Shown here: positions 56,575 to 64,000 of the stretch, piece after piece
Layout of the letters: every line of letters starts with the position of its first letter
Position numbering within the stretch: position 1 is the stretch's first letter
Program-made: the position numbers and the translations under genes
Origin: JAFGCL01 sp964492335
Lineage (GTDB): Bacteria; Chloroflexota; Dehalococcoidia; UBA2247; RBG-13-53-26
DNA length: 64,000 nucleotides
Direction of reading: 5' to 3'
NCBI GenBank assembly: GCA_964492335.1
Contig: CAZBJX010000008.1
Span: 24,645-88,644 of the forward strand
The notes under the pieces: model-generated
What the model was told of the DNA's origin: nothing
Databases searched by the model: none
Seen by the model: only the letters and a program-made list of their open reading frames with translations

Positions 56575-57654
56575 ATGGAAAGGCACAATGAGGACCTGGT
56601 CATGCATACAGTGGATGCCATAGCACCACTCGATCGCAGGGCGATGGCCACGGCCAGGGCCAGGCAGGACCATCTGGCCAAACCAAGGGGGAGCCTGGGC
56701 AGGCTGGAGGAGTTGTCCATCCGGATAGCGGGAATCAGACGGGAAGCCACGCCACGCCTGACCTGCAAGGTCATTGTCACCATGGCTGGAGACCACGGCG
56801 TGGTCGCCGAAGGGGTGAGCGCCCATCCACAGGAAGTGACGGCCCAGATGGTTCACAACTTCCTGCGGGGTGGTGCGGCGGTCAATGTCCTGGCGGAACA
56901 CGTTGGAGCCAGAGTGGTGGTGGTGGACATGGGCGTGGCAGCCGCTCTGCCGCCCAGTCCTGAGCTGGTCTCCAGGAGAGTGGCTGCGGGCACGGCCAAC
57001 ATGGCTAGGGGCCCGGCCATGAGCCGGGAACAGGCGCTCCAGGCCATCCAGGCCGGGATCGAAGTGATTGAAGCTGAGATCGGAAAGGGGCTGGACATCG
57101 TCGGCACTGGAGACATGGGCATCGGCAACACCTCCGCCTCCAGCGCCATCTGCGCCGCCGTCACCGGAGAGCCGGTGGCGAAGGTCACCGGCAGGGGAAC
57201 GGGAGTGGATGACGGCCAACTGGCCCACAAGATCAAGGTTGTTGAACAGGCCCTGGCGGTGAACCAGGCTCATCCCGATGATGCTTTGGATGTGCTGAGC
57301 AAGGTGGGCGGATTCGAGATCGGTGGTCTGGCCGGAGTAATGCTGGGTGCAGCATCTCATCGTGTCCCGGTGGTAATCGACGGCTTCATCTCCGGGGCGG
57401 CGGCCCTGATTGCCGCCGGGCTGTGTCCGCAGGTGAAGGCCTATCTCATTGCCTCCCATCTCTCGGTAGAAGCAGGACATCGGGCGGTCCTCCGGCACCT
57501 GGGACTCAAACCCTTGCTTGATCTCGACATGCGACTCGGGGAAGGCACGGGAGCAGCATTGGGCATTTCCCTGGCGGAAACAGCCGTCAGGATACTGGCC
57601 GATATGGCTACATTTGCCGAAGCCGGCGTGTCGGACAAGGAGGACAAAGGCTAG
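56575..57654 (+). CDS. cobT: Nicotinate-nucleotide-dimethylbenzimidazole phosphoribosyltransferase
   Basis: Activates the lower-ligand base to its alpha-ribotide phosphate. Of 359 residues, the conserved parts are RARQDHLAKPRGSLGRLEEL, VTMAGDHGVVAEGVSAHPQE, VTAQMVHNFLRGGAAVNVLA, DIVGTGDMGIGNTSASSAIC, TGRGTGVDDGQLAHKI and the C-terminal DLDMRLGEGTGAALGISLAE with the catalytic Glu. The start is uncertain: ATG at 56575 or 56602. The first would place the N-terminus nine residues before the family start MHTVDAIAPL-like. The stop overlaps the cobS start by 1 bp. Confidence 0.95.
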   Translation: MERHNEDLVMHTVDAIAPLDRRAMATARARQDHLAKPRGSLGRLEELSIRIAGIRREATPRLTCKVIVTMAGDHGVVAEGVSAHPQEVTAQMVHNFLRGGAAVNVLAEHVGARVVVVDMGVAAALPPSPELVSRRVAAGTANMARGPAMSREQALQAIQAGIEVIEAEIGKGLDIVGTGDMGIGNTSASSAICAAVTGEPVAKVTGRGTGVDDGQLAHKIKVVEQALAVNQAHPDDALDVLSKVGGFEIGGLAGVMLGAASHRVPVVIDGFISGAAALIAAGLCPQVKAYLIASHLSVEAGHRAVLRHLGLKPLLDLDMRLGEGTGAALGISLAETAVRILADMATFAEAGVSDKEDKG

Positions 57655-58433
57655 TGGGGTTCTTCGCGGCCTTGAGGTTCCTGACCATTCTGCCTCTGCC
57701 GGAAGGACGGGAGACCGGTACGGAGAGCGCGGGCCGGTCTCTGATCTGCTTCCCGGTCGTTGGCCTGCTTCTGGGGTTTCTGATGGCGGGACTGGACTGG
57801 GTACTGCAGCGCGCACTGCCGGTTTCTGTGTCGAGCGGGATCGTCCTGGCGGGACTGGTGCTGATCACCGGCGCCAACCATCTCGACGGCTTCATCGACA
57901 CCTGCGACGGAATGGTGGCCGGAAAGACTCCTCGGCAGAGGTGGGAGATCATGGGCGACAGCAAGGTGGGAGCCTTTGGAGTAACCGGCGCATGCTGTCT
58001 TCTCCTTTTGATGTACGTCTCTCTGGCGAACCTGCCGCAGGCGCCACAGACATGGATGCCGTCTGCCCTGCCCCATTCGACACGGTTCTGGGCGCTGGTC
58101 CTCATGCCCGTTCCGGGGCGATGGGCAGCCGTCTGTGCGATACGGGTCTTTCCCTATCCGAAACCGGAAGGTCTGGGACGGGCCTTCAAAGACCAGGTGA
58201 GCTGGCTGATGGTGGCGGCAGCCACGGTGATCGCTCTGGCTGTCTCTGTGGCCACACTTCGCTTGACCGGGCTGGCCGTCCTGCTCGGAGTCGGGCTGGG
58301 GGCGCTGCTGCTCTCTCTGGTATTCAGGCAGAAGTTCGCCGGGCTTACCGGCGACACCCATGGCGCCATCATCGTTATGGGAGAGGTCACTTCCCTGATA
58401 CTGGTGATAGCCCTGCCATTATGGAGTTGGTGA
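57654..58433 (+). CDS. cobS: Adenosylcobinamide-GDP ribazoletransferase (cobalamin synthase)
   Basis: Membrane enzyme joining adenosylcobinamide-GDP with alpha-ribazole or its phosphate. The 259 residues have about six to seven membrane helices and the family motif NHLDGFIDTCDGMVAGKTPR, followed by RWEIMGDSKVGAFGV. The N-terminus FFAALRFLTILPLP is typical. A GTG start at 57654 overlaps cobT by 1 bp. It is the last nucleotide-loop step and lies next to the cobC phosphatase, which begins 3 bp after its stop. Confidence 0.95.
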   Translation: MGFFAALRFLTILPLPEGRETGTESAGRSLICFPVVGLLLGFLMAGLDWVLQRALPVSVSSGIVLAGLVLITGANHLDGFIDTCDGMVAGKTPRQRWEIMGDSKVGAFGVTGACCLLLLMYVSLANLPQAPQTWMPSALPHSTRFWALVLMPVPGRWAAVCAIRVFPYPKPEGLGRAFKDQVSWLMVAAATVIALAVSVATLRLTGLAVLLGVGLGALLLSLVFRQKFAGLTGDTHGAIIVMGEVTSLILVIALPLWSW

Positions 58434-58436
58434 GAG

Positions 58437-59072
58437 ATGAGGAAGGTGCTACTGGCGAGGCACGGCGATATTGCGGCGGACATGGCCCGCTACTGGGGAT
58501 GCACCGACGTGCCGTTGAGCGAGCGTGGAGTTCGACAAGCCGAGCTGTTGTCCCGGCGCCTGGACGGTGAGGAGATCGGCGCGGTCTATTCCAGCGACCT
58601 TCGACGGGCGATGGCTACAGCGGCCATCATAGCCGAGAGTCATGGCGTGCCGCTGGTTGCGTTGCCGGAACTGCGAGAGATCGATTTTGGGCGATGTGAG
58701 GGACTCACCTTTGACGAGATGATGGAGCGCCATCCAGAGACACGGGGCATCTGGACCGCAGATGGTCAGGATATCTGCTTCCCTGGTGGGGAGAGCGTGG
58801 CGGCTATGGCGAAGAGGGTCAGCACGTTTGCGGGGAGACTGCATTGCGGACCGTACGGCACCGCGCTGGTGGTAGCGCACGGCGGCTCTCTGCGGATTCT
58901 TGTCTGCCTCTTGGCTGGTTTCGATCTGTCTGCGTGGCGAGACATGCGCATCGAGCGGGCCTCCTTGTCCATCATTGAGATCGATAATCACCAGGGAGTA
59001 CTCCGGATTCTGAACGATGTCTCGCATCTCCGGGAATGTGCGGGAAATGAATCAGAACAACATACTGAATGA
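58437..59072 (+). CDS. cobC: Histidine phosphatase, probable alpha-ribazole phosphatase
   Basis: The 211-residue phosphatase has the RHG motif (LLARHGDIAADMARYWG), the second Arg pair in VYSSDLRRAMATAAIIAESH, the LREIDFGRCEGLTFDEMMER loop and the second active His in LVVAHGGSLRILVCLLAG. The context (between cobS and cbiP) makes it the phosphatase of alpha-ribazole-5'-phosphate or of cobalamin-5'-phosphate. ATG with GAGAG just upstream. The 168 bp to cbiP contains no convincing gene; a short open frame there overlaps this one. Confidence 0.88.
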   Translation: MRKVLLARHGDIAADMARYWGCTDVPLSERGVRQAELLSRRLDGEEIGAVYSSDLRRAMATAAIIAESHGVPLVALPELREIDFGRCEGLTFDEMMERHPETRGIWTADGQDICFPGGESVAAMAKRVSTFAGRLHCGPYGTALVVAHGGSLRILVCLLAGFDLSAWRDMRIERASLSIIEIDNHQGVLRILNDVSHLRECAGNESEQHTE

Positions 59073-59240
59073 TTCCACCGGCACTGGCCCGATCTTCAAC
59101 AGGAGGGTGGAGATCACCAGAGTCAACAGAGTGCTCAGAGACGAACACTGGTTTCTTGAGAACGCGGAATGCAGGCTGATGCCCGGGAGAGAACAGCCAT
59201 GACAGGGGCGCGTGCCGGAGAGACGGGGAGAGGCCAGACC

Positions 59241-60770
59241 ATGGTCGCCAAGGTCATGATGGTACAGGGCACGGCGTCCCACGCCGGCAAGAGCATCATC
59301 GTCGCCGCGCTGTGCCGCATCTTCCGCCAGGATGGCTACCGCGTGGCGCCGTTCAAGTCGCAGAACATGTCCCTCAACTCCTTTGTGACTCCGGAAGGGA
59401 GAGAGATAGGCCGGGCGCAGGCGGTGCAGGCCGAGGCGGCAGGCGTGTCGCCCAGCGTGGACATGAACCCTATCCTCCTCAAGCCCGAGGCGGACACCCG
59501 CTCGCAGGTAGTGCTGATGGGCAAGCCTCATACTACCATCTCGGCAGCCGGGTACTATGAACTGAAGGCTGAGCTTTGGCCCTTTGTTACATCCGCTTTG
59601 GACCGGCTGAGCCAGGCATACGACGTGGTGGTGATTGAGGGCGCAGGGAGTCCTGCTGAGGTCAACCTGTCACAAAGTGAAATCGTCAACATGCGGGTGG
59701 CCCGCCACGCCAACGCGCCAGTGCTGCTGGTGGGCGACATCGAGCGCGGCGGTGTGTTCGCCTCGCTGGTTGGCACAATCGAGCTCCTCGAACCCGAGGA
59801 GCGGTCGCTGGTCAAAGCCTTCGTCATCAACAAGTTCCGCGGTGACATCGCCATCCTCGAACCCGGGCTTCGCATGCTGGAGGAACGCACCAGCGTGCCG
59901 GTAGCCGGGGTCATCCCCTGGTTCGACGATATCTACATCGCCGAGGAGGATGTCCTGGGGCTGCCGCCGAACCGTCCCGGCGCTGACGGCGGCGGAGTGA
60001 GAGTAGTGGTGATACAACTACCCCACCTGTCGAACTTCGATGAGTTCGATCCCCTGATCAAAGAGGCGGGAGTCTCGTTCAGATACGTTTCAACTGCCGA
60101 AGAACTTGATGGGGCCGACCTCATCATACTTCCGGGCAGCAAGACCACCATGTCTGATCTCGCCTGGCTGAGGTATCAGAGGATCGATACCGCCATCCTT
60201 GAACAGCACAAGCGCGGCGCATTTGTCATCGGCATCTGCGGCGGCTATCAGATGCTGGGGAGAAGCATCCTCGATCCCGGCGGAGTGGAGTCGTCAATTC
60301 ATGAAGAGAAGGGATTGGGCTTGCTGCCGACATCGACCACTTTCGTTGGGACCAAGAAGACAACCCGGGTCAAGGGGGTAGTGGCAGCCGAGTCCGGTTC
60401 CGGTATCCTGGCAAACGCCGGAGGTGCCACTCTGGAAGGCTATGAGATCCACATGGGTATCTCACAGGGGCAGCCTGACCTGATCCCCTTCAGTGTATCT
60501 CAGAAGGGACTGCGAGGCGGCTCGGAAGGTGCTATGGATGCGGAGGGGCGTATCTTGGGCACGTACATCCATGGTTTGTTCAATAACACGAGTCTCAGAC
60601 GGCTGATGCTGAAGAACATCGCCGCGTCCAGAAACAGGCCGCTGTTGGCAGAAACACCCTCAATCAACAAGGATACCGAATACGATAAGCTGGCGGAGCT
60701 GGTACGAAGCAGTCTGGACATGGACCTCATATACGAACTGGCAGGATTGGAGAAGCACGAAGGCAGATGA
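59241..60770 (+). CDS. cbiP: Adenosylcobyric acid synthase (glutamine-hydrolysing)
   Basis: Amidates four side chains of adenosylcobyrinic acid diamide. The 509 residues comprise an N-terminal ATP-binding domain with VQGTASHAGKSIIVAALCRI, KSQNMSLNSFVTPEGREIGR, EAAGVSPSVDMNPILLKPEA, VVIEGAGSPAEVNL, VGDIERGGVFASLVGTIELL, and a C-terminal class I glutamine amidotransferase with the Cys in FVIGICGGYQMLGRSI and the His in GTYIHGLFNN. The ATG at 59241 has GAGAGG 8 bp upstream. Its presence means the cell can use incomplete corrinoids such as cobyrinic acid diamide, or completes a separate pathway. Its stop overlaps cobU. Confidence 0.95.
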   Translation: MVAKVMMVQGTASHAGKSIIVAALCRIFRQDGYRVAPFKSQNMSLNSFVTPEGREIGRAQAVQAEAAGVSPSVDMNPILLKPEADTRSQVVLMGKPHTTISAAGYYELKAELWPFVTSALDRLSQAYDVVVIEGAGSPAEVNLSQSEIVNMRVARHANAPVLLVGDIERGGVFASLVGTIELLEPEERSLVKAFVINKFRGDIAILEPGLRMLEERTSVPVAGVIPWFDDIYIAEEDVLGLPPNRPGADGGGVRVVVIQLPHLSNFDEFDPLIKEAGVSFRYVSTAEELDGADLIILPGSKTTMSDLAWLRYQRIDTAILEQHKRGAFVIGICGGYQMLGRSILDPGGVESSIHEEKGLGLLPTSTTFVGTKKTTRVKGVVAAESGSGILANAGGATLEGYEIHMGISQGQPDLIPFSVSQKGLRGGSEGAMDAEGRILGTYIHGLFNNTSLRRLMLKNIAASRNRPLLAETPSINKDTEYDKLAELVRSSLDMDLIYELAGLEKHEGR

Positions 60771-61324
60771 CGAAGCAAGTGGTGCTGGTTCTGGGCGGTG
60801 CCCGGAGCGGCAAGAGCCAGTTTGCCCAGGAACTGGCCTCGCGCCTGGGTAAGGAGGTGCTCTTCGCAGCTACCAGTGAGGCTCTGGATGAAGAGATGAG
60901 GCAGAGGATAGAGGAGCACCGAAGGGTGCGCCCTGCCAACTGGCGCACTGTTGAAGCGCCTTTGAGGGTGGGGTGCCGGATCACGGAGGAGATCGGTGAT
61001 GCCCGGGTAGTCATACTGGATTGTCTGACCTTGCTGGTGTCCAATGTCATCGGCCAGTGTGGCGACCCGGAACAGGTCGATGCGGAGCTAGCCGCCGAGA
61101 AAGTGGCAGCAGAAATTGCAGGACTGGTGGACTGCATCGACAGGGCGGAGGCCAGCTTCCTCCTGGTGAGCAATGAGGTAGGCATGGGGCTAGTGCCGGA
61201 GAACCGGGTAGGGCGGCTCTATCGTGACCTTCTGGGCAGGGCAAACCGGGAACTGGCGCAACGCGCTGACGTGGTCTGCTTCCTGATTGCCGGTATACCT
61301 GTGACAATCAAAGGAGCCCTCTGA
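60767..61324 (+). CDS. cobU: Adenosylcobinamide kinase / adenosylcobinamide-phosphate guanylyltransferase
   Basis: Bifunctional enzyme that phosphorylates adenosylcobinamide and transfers GMP. The 185 residues contain the P-loop LGGARSGKSQFAQEL, HRRVRPANWRTVEAPL, the GMP-binding DCLTLLVSNVIGQ, and LVSNEVGMGLVPENRVGRLY with RDLLGRANRELAQRADVV. ATG overlaps the cbiP TGA. It is the last recognisable gene of the cluster. cbiB (cobinamide-phosphate synthase) is not present and cobD is broken, so the set fits import of cobinamide or complete cobamides with remodelling of the lower ligand. Confidence 0.95.
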   Translation: MTKQVVLVLGGARSGKSQFAQELASRLGKEVLFAATSEALDEEMRQRIEEHRRVRPANWRTVEAPLRVGCRITEEIGDARVVILDCLTLLVSNVIGQCGDPEQVDAELAAEKVAAEIAGLVDCIDRAEASFLLVSNEVGMGLVPENRVGRLYRDLLGRANRELAQRADVVCFLIAGIPVTIKGAL

Positions 61325-61809
61325 AAGCCTTCGTGGAACGCCACTGTCACTCCAGAGCCTTCAAACCAGTCTATCGCAAACCGACAAGCCGGCACGGAGT
61401 TGTATTGCTGCGGGGAGGTATGATCAAGAGGTGTGGAAATAGGTAGCGGCAGCGAGTACCCTTTCTGTCAGTAGACAGGAACGAAGCGGTGGGCCAATGG
61501 ACTGGCTCCTGGTCCTGGACCGCCCGCAACGTCGCGCTGATCGTGGTGGCCGGCATCCTGCGCCGGGCGGTAGGGGTCTACGGGTTCATCTGCTTCATTG
61601 CCGGCGGGGACTTCCTCTCGCTCCTCGTGCTATGTGTGCCTGTCACGGCCATCAGCAGGATGGGTGCCGGACGGAGGGACCGGAAGCGCGCCCGGGTGCG
61701 GGCCACAAACACCGTCAAATGTCCCGCGACCGACAGGCGGATCGAAGAGGGGGAGTGTTGTCATCGCGATGCCGGTGTGAGAGAATGGCACCGGCCTGAA
61801 AGAAGACGG
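61325..61809 (+). other. Intergenic stretch with element remnant; possible upstream extension of the next gene
   Basis: About 485 bp without a confident gene. It begins with cluster-end sequence and holds the right copy of the 52-bp repeat at 61417-61468. From GTG 61489 a frame is open without stop into the DUF3137-like gene at 61810. Its translation has a hydrophobic stretch (VYGFICFIAGGDFLSLLVLC) and a Cys-containing segment (TNTVKCPATDRRIEEGECCH). This could be a true N-terminal extension or the remnant of a separate protein. No promoter, terminator or B12-riboswitch pattern was recognised. The GCCACTGTC near 61341 is isolated. Confidence 0.5.
61417..61468 (+). repeat. 52-bp repeat, right copy (inverted relative to 37321-37372)
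   Basis: This matches the reverse complement of 37321-37372 at 48 of 52 positions. In the frame that reads RYDQEVWK, a Gln codon of the left copy is a stop codon (TAG) here, then VAAASTLSV resumes. The difference pattern fits a decayed coding remnant. Confidence 0.85.
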
Positions 61810-62529
61810 ATGTCACCTGCGCTGGTATTTGTTCTGATCATCGCTGCCGTCGTCGTGGTGGTCATAGCCGGCGCCGTCTGGACCATTCGGATGCGGAACA
61901 AGCGCCGCCAGGAGGTGGCCGGCTGGGCCCAGGCCAATAGTCTGAAGTTCCTCCCCGCCAACGACCACTCGCTCCGGCGGCGTTACCAGGCCTTCAAGTG
62001 CCTGCAGCGCGGGGAGAACCGGTATGCCTACAATATCTGCATGGGGACGATCGGCCAGCGGGTGACCTGCGCCTTCGACTACCACTACGAGACGCACTCC
62101 ACCGACAGCAAGGGCCACCGGCAGACCCATCACCACCGCTTCTCGGGCCTGGTGGTGGATGCCGGCATCCCCCTCAAGCCGCTCTACATCCGCCCTGAAG
62201 GGCTCTTCGACAAGCTGACCGAGTTCATGGGCTTCGACGACATCGACTTCGAGTCCGCCGAGTTCAGCCGCAAGTTCTATGTCAAGGCGCCCGACCGCCG
62301 CTGGGCCTTCGACGTGCTCCATCAGAAGACCATGGAGGTGATGCTGCTGCATCCCAGGTTCCACATCGAGTTCCAGGGGAACCAGGTGATGGCCTATCAT
62401 GCCGGTAAGACCTTCTCGCTGGGGGAGTTCACCTCGGCGCTGAAAGTGGTGACCGAGATGCTCGATCTCCTGCCGCCGGGGGTGGTGGAGGAGCTGCGGG
62501 CCAACTGCTCAGGAGGTGGGCGGGCGTGA
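61810..62529 (+). CDS. Membrane protein with DUF3137-like cytoplasmic domain
   Basis: The 239-residue protein starts with one membrane helix (LVFVLIIAAVVVVVIAGAVW) and a basic stop-transfer segment, followed by a soluble domain with FLPANDHSLRRRYQAFKCLQ, CAFDYHYETHSTDSKGHRQT, FSGLVVDAGIPLKPLYIRPE and MEVMLLHPRFHIEFQGNQVM. DUF3137-type proteins share the YEThstdsxGhxxthhxxF-like pattern and are commonly next to lemA. The ATG at 61810 has only a weak ribosome site (AGAAG), and the frame is open upstream to a GTG at 61489. The function is unknown; the pairing with LemA suggests a membrane-associated stress or envelope role. Confidence 0.72.
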   Translation: MSPALVFVLIIAAVVVVVIAGAVWTIRMRNKRRQEVAGWAQANSLKFLPANDHSLRRRYQAFKCLQRGENRYAYNICMGTIGQRVTCAFDYHYETHSTDSKGHRQTHHHRFSGLVVDAGIPLKPLYIRPEGLFDKLTEFMGFDDIDFESAEFSRKFYVKAPDRRWAFDVLHQKTMEVMLLHPRFHIEFQGNQVMAYHAGKTFSLGEFTSALKVVTEMLDLLPPGVVEELRANCSGGGRA

Positions 62530-63095
62530 ACTCGTGGTCCATTGCCGTCATCGTGGGTGCCGGCATCCTGGTGCTGCTCATCCTCTGGGTGGCCTTCATC
62601 TACAACGCGCTGGTGCGGGGGCGTAACCACTGCGACGAGTCCTGGGCGGGCATCGATACCGAGCTGAAGCGGCGCCACGACCTGCTCCCCAACCTGGTGA
62701 GCACCGTCAAGGGCTATGCCGCGCACGAGAGGGAGGTCCTGGAGCGGGTCACCCTGGCCCGGAACGCGGCGGTGGCCAGCCACGGATCTCCGGCGGCCCG
62801 GGCTGGTGACGAGAAGGTGCTGGTGGACAGCCTCAAGGGCCTCCTGGCGGTGGTGGAGGGCTACCCCGACCTCAAGGCCAGCGAGCACTTCCTCAAGCTG
62901 CAGAAGCAACTGGTGGAGACCGAGGACCGCATCCAGAGGGCCCGGCGCTTCTACAACGCCAACGTGAGGGACTACAACAACCGGGTCCAGGTAATCCCGT
63001 CAGCCCTGATCGCCCGCCCCTGCGGCTTCAAGGAGCGCGAGTACTTCGAGATCGGGTCAGCGCTGGAGCGCGAGGCGCCGACGGTCAAGGTCTAA
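62526..63095 (+). CDS. lemA: LemA family protein
   Basis: The 189-residue protein has one N-terminal membrane helix (IAVIVGAGILVLLILWVAFI) and the LemA helical domain: YNALVRGRNHCDESWAGIDT, ELKRRHDLLPNLVSTVKGYA, HEREVLERVTLAR, YPDLKASEHFLKLQKQLVET and ARRFYNANVRDYNNRVQVIP. The GTG start overlaps the previous stop as GTGA. The biochemical role of LemA is not established. It is usually paired with membrane partners such as DUF3137 or TPM proteins, as here. Confidence 0.93.
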   Translation: MNSWSIAVIVGAGILVLLILWVAFIYNALVRGRNHCDESWAGIDTELKRRHDLLPNLVSTVKGYAAHEREVLERVTLARNAAVASHGSPAARAGDEKVLVDSLKGLLAVVEGYPDLKASEHFLKLQKQLVETEDRIQRARRFYNANVRDYNNRVQVIPSALIARPCGFKEREYFEIGSALEREAPTVKV

Positions 63096-63219
63096 GCGGC
63101 GGTCGCCTGCGGCCCTGCTTCTGCGGCCCCGCTTCGCGGCAGCAGTCACAGCGGATGCCCGGGGCGGACGTCCCGGGGCGCTGGCGCAGAGGCCCCGGCA
63201 TCCCGCCGGGCAGGCCGGG

Positions 63220-63543
63220 TCACTCCGCGAACATCTCGGCCAGCACGTCGAGGACCGCCTTCCGCACCGTCCGGTCCAGGCGCCCCATCCGGCTCACCAG
63301 GCGGGTCTTGTCCACCGTGCGGACCTGGTCGAGGATCACCTGGGCCTTCTTGCCGTCCACCTCGCAGGGGACGCGGGTGGGGTAGCGGTGCCCCCGGCTG
63401 GAGAGAGGGGCCACGATTACGGTGTCGATGAAGCGGTTGGTCTCGTCGGGAGAGAGGACGACGCAGGGGCGGGTCTTCCGCGGCTCGGGCCCGATCACCG
63501 GGTCCACATTGACGGCGTACACCTCGAAGCGCTTGACTACCAT
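63220..63543 (-). CDS. MazF/PemK-type mRNA endonuclease toxin
   Basis: The 107-residue toxin has the PemK fold signature: FEVYAVNVDPVIGPEPRKTR, then PCVVLSPDETNRFIDTVIVA, PLSSRGHRYPTRVPCEVDGK and VILDQVRTVDKTRLVSRMG, where the last Arg/Thr positions match the catalytic region. The ATG at 63543 overlaps the antitoxin stop (ATGGTAG). A GTG two codons upstream is the alternative. It would cut mRNA at short sequence motifs when free. The antitoxin precedes it in the operon, in normal order. Confidence 0.9.
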   Translation of the reverse strand: MVVKRFEVYAVNVDPVIGPEPRKTRPCVVLSPDETNRFIDTVIVAPLSSRGHRYPTRVPCEVDGKKAQVILDQVRTVDKTRLVSRMGRLDRTVRKAVLDVLAEMFAE

Positions 63544-63842
63544 ACCCACTTCTCCTCGTCCCAGGCCGTCAGGCTGAAGGCCTTCGGGTCCAGAAGCCGG
63601 TCGTCGCGGCGGGCGGTCATCCCGTCGAACTCCTTCTCCCAGTTGCGGCGCGGGCGCGGCACCAGGCGGATGATCACCTGCCCCTCCCCGATCTCCATTT
63701 CGACCTCTTCGTCCAGCTCGGCCTGCTCCAGGAAGAGGCGCGGCAGGCGGACACCCCGCGAGCTGCCCATCTTGACCAGCTTCATCCTGGCCACGGGGCC
63801 GGTCCGGCCCCGGTGTCGATCTCGGCTGCCTGACTGTCGCAT
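63537..63842 (-). CDS. AbrB/MazE-type antitoxin
   Basis: The 101-residue protein contains the swapped-hairpin DNA-binding motif MKLVKMGSSRGVRLPRLFLE and QAELDEEVEMEIGEGQVIIR, followed by a C-terminal toxin-binding tail (NWEKEFDGMTARRDDRLLDP ...). The start is uncertain. ATG at 63842 lies only about 4 nt from the predicted transcription start. ATG at 63785 begins directly at MKLVK and gives 82 residues, the usual family length. It overlaps the toxin gene by 7 bp and is likely to repress its own promoter. The segment between the two ATGs includes a GC-rich hairpin. Confidence 0.85.
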   Translation of the reverse strand: MRQSGSRDRHRGRTGPVARMKLVKMGSSRGVRLPRLFLEQAELDEEVEMEIGEGQVIIRLVPRPRRNWEKEFDGMTARRDDRLLDPKAFSLTAWDEEKWVW

Positions 63843-63852
63843 GTGTGCCTCC

Positions 63853-63881
63853 ATATTGGACGCGTTGCCGGGGAAAGTCAA
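63853..63881 (-). promoter_or_regulatory. Promoter of the toxin-antitoxin operon
   Basis: On the minus strand TTGACT (63881-63876) and CAATAT (63858-63853) are separated by 17 bp, predicting transcription from about 63846. AbrB-type antitoxins normally autorepress at such a site; no clear palindrome was seen. Confidence 0.6.
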
Positions 63882-63892
63882 GAGAGAGGCGC

Positions 63893-63913
63893 GGGCCTGC
63901 GGGGCGCAGGCCC
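63893..63913. terminator. GC-rich hairpin near the window end
   Basis: An 8-bp GGGCCTGC/GCAGGCCC stem with a 5-nt loop lies upstream of the toxin-antitoxin promoter, without a T-tract. Beyond it, to 64000, is Ala/Pro-rich potential coding sequence on the minus strand that cannot be assigned from the fragment visible. Confidence 0.3.
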
Positions 63914-64000
63914 GGCGCAGTTGCCCGCCGGCGGTCCTACCTGCCCGCCGGCGCCGCTGAGGCCGGCCTGATATTCATCGTCGTCGCCGCGGTAGGCCGT

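Noticed and set aside
59017..59202. A 61-codon plus-strand frame between cobC and cbiP
   Set aside because: It overlaps the end of cobC, has no good ribosome site and no recognisable domain; cbiP begins soon after with its own site.
61335..61350. GCCACTGTC as a possible cobalamin riboswitch element
   Set aside because: It lies after cobU, lacks the B12 box and the other conserved segments, and has no corrinoid gene downstream.
1..64000. CRISPR array
   Set aside because: No series of regularly spaced direct repeats was seen on either strand.

Overview
The window comes from a high-GC, single-membrane (monoderm-like) bacterium, most likely a Chloroflexota member close to Dehalococcoidia. The evidence is the run hslU-rpsB-tsf-pyrH-frr-uppS-cdsA-dxr-rseP-ispG-proS, short EF-Ts, heavy use of GTG and TTG starts, many ATGA/GTGA stop-start overlaps, and surface proteins with C-terminal membrane anchors or lipoboxes. 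This assignment is inferred from gene content and order; no search was run.

Region 1 (1-12.3 kb) starts with a truncated IS630-type transposase remnant. A long minus-strand housekeeping operon follows for translation, UMP kinase, MEP-pathway isoprenoid synthesis, undecaprenyl-PP and CDP-diacylglycerol synthesis, and the RseP protease. Region 2 (12.4-22.2 kb, plus strand) holds a family 4 uracil-DNA glycosylase, FtsK, a class III CoA-transferase, and a pantothenate operon (DUF2520 dehydrogenase, panD, panB, nitroreductase, panC) behind an attenuator-like leader, ending with an ATP-type PEP carboxykinase. Region 3 (22.2-37.3 kb) holds a chemoreceptor, PilT, an SDR, a nitroreductase, comF-glyA, rpsF-ssb-rpsR, a SurA-like protein, hom-thrC, a diacylglycerol kinase-like protein, folE and tRNA-Val(GAC).

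Region 4 (37.3-61.5 kb) is the notable part. It looks richer in A/T and is bracketed by inverted copies of a 52-bp sequence. It encodes a winged-helix regulator; a promoter with ACTTGA/TCAAGT palindromes; four secreted beta-propeller proteins ending in dockerin-like repeats; one secreted cohesin-like protein; a membrane-anchored DUF916-like protein; a membrane-anchored alpha/alpha-toroid protein; a lipoprotein with a transcobalamin C-terminal-like (DUF4430) domain; a complete ECF transporter (T, fused A-A, S); and cobO, cobT, cobS, cobC, cbiP and cobU, plus broken cobD and radical SAM fragments. Read together, this looks like a surface corrinoid-capture complex, built on cohesin-dockerin pairing and on domains resembling the two halves of intrinsic factor/transcobalamin. 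It would feed an ECF importer and a salvage and nucleotide-loop assembly pathway. This function is inferred from domains and context.

Region 5 (61.3-64 kb) has a DUF3137-like membrane protein with LemA, and a MazEF-type toxin-antitoxin pair.
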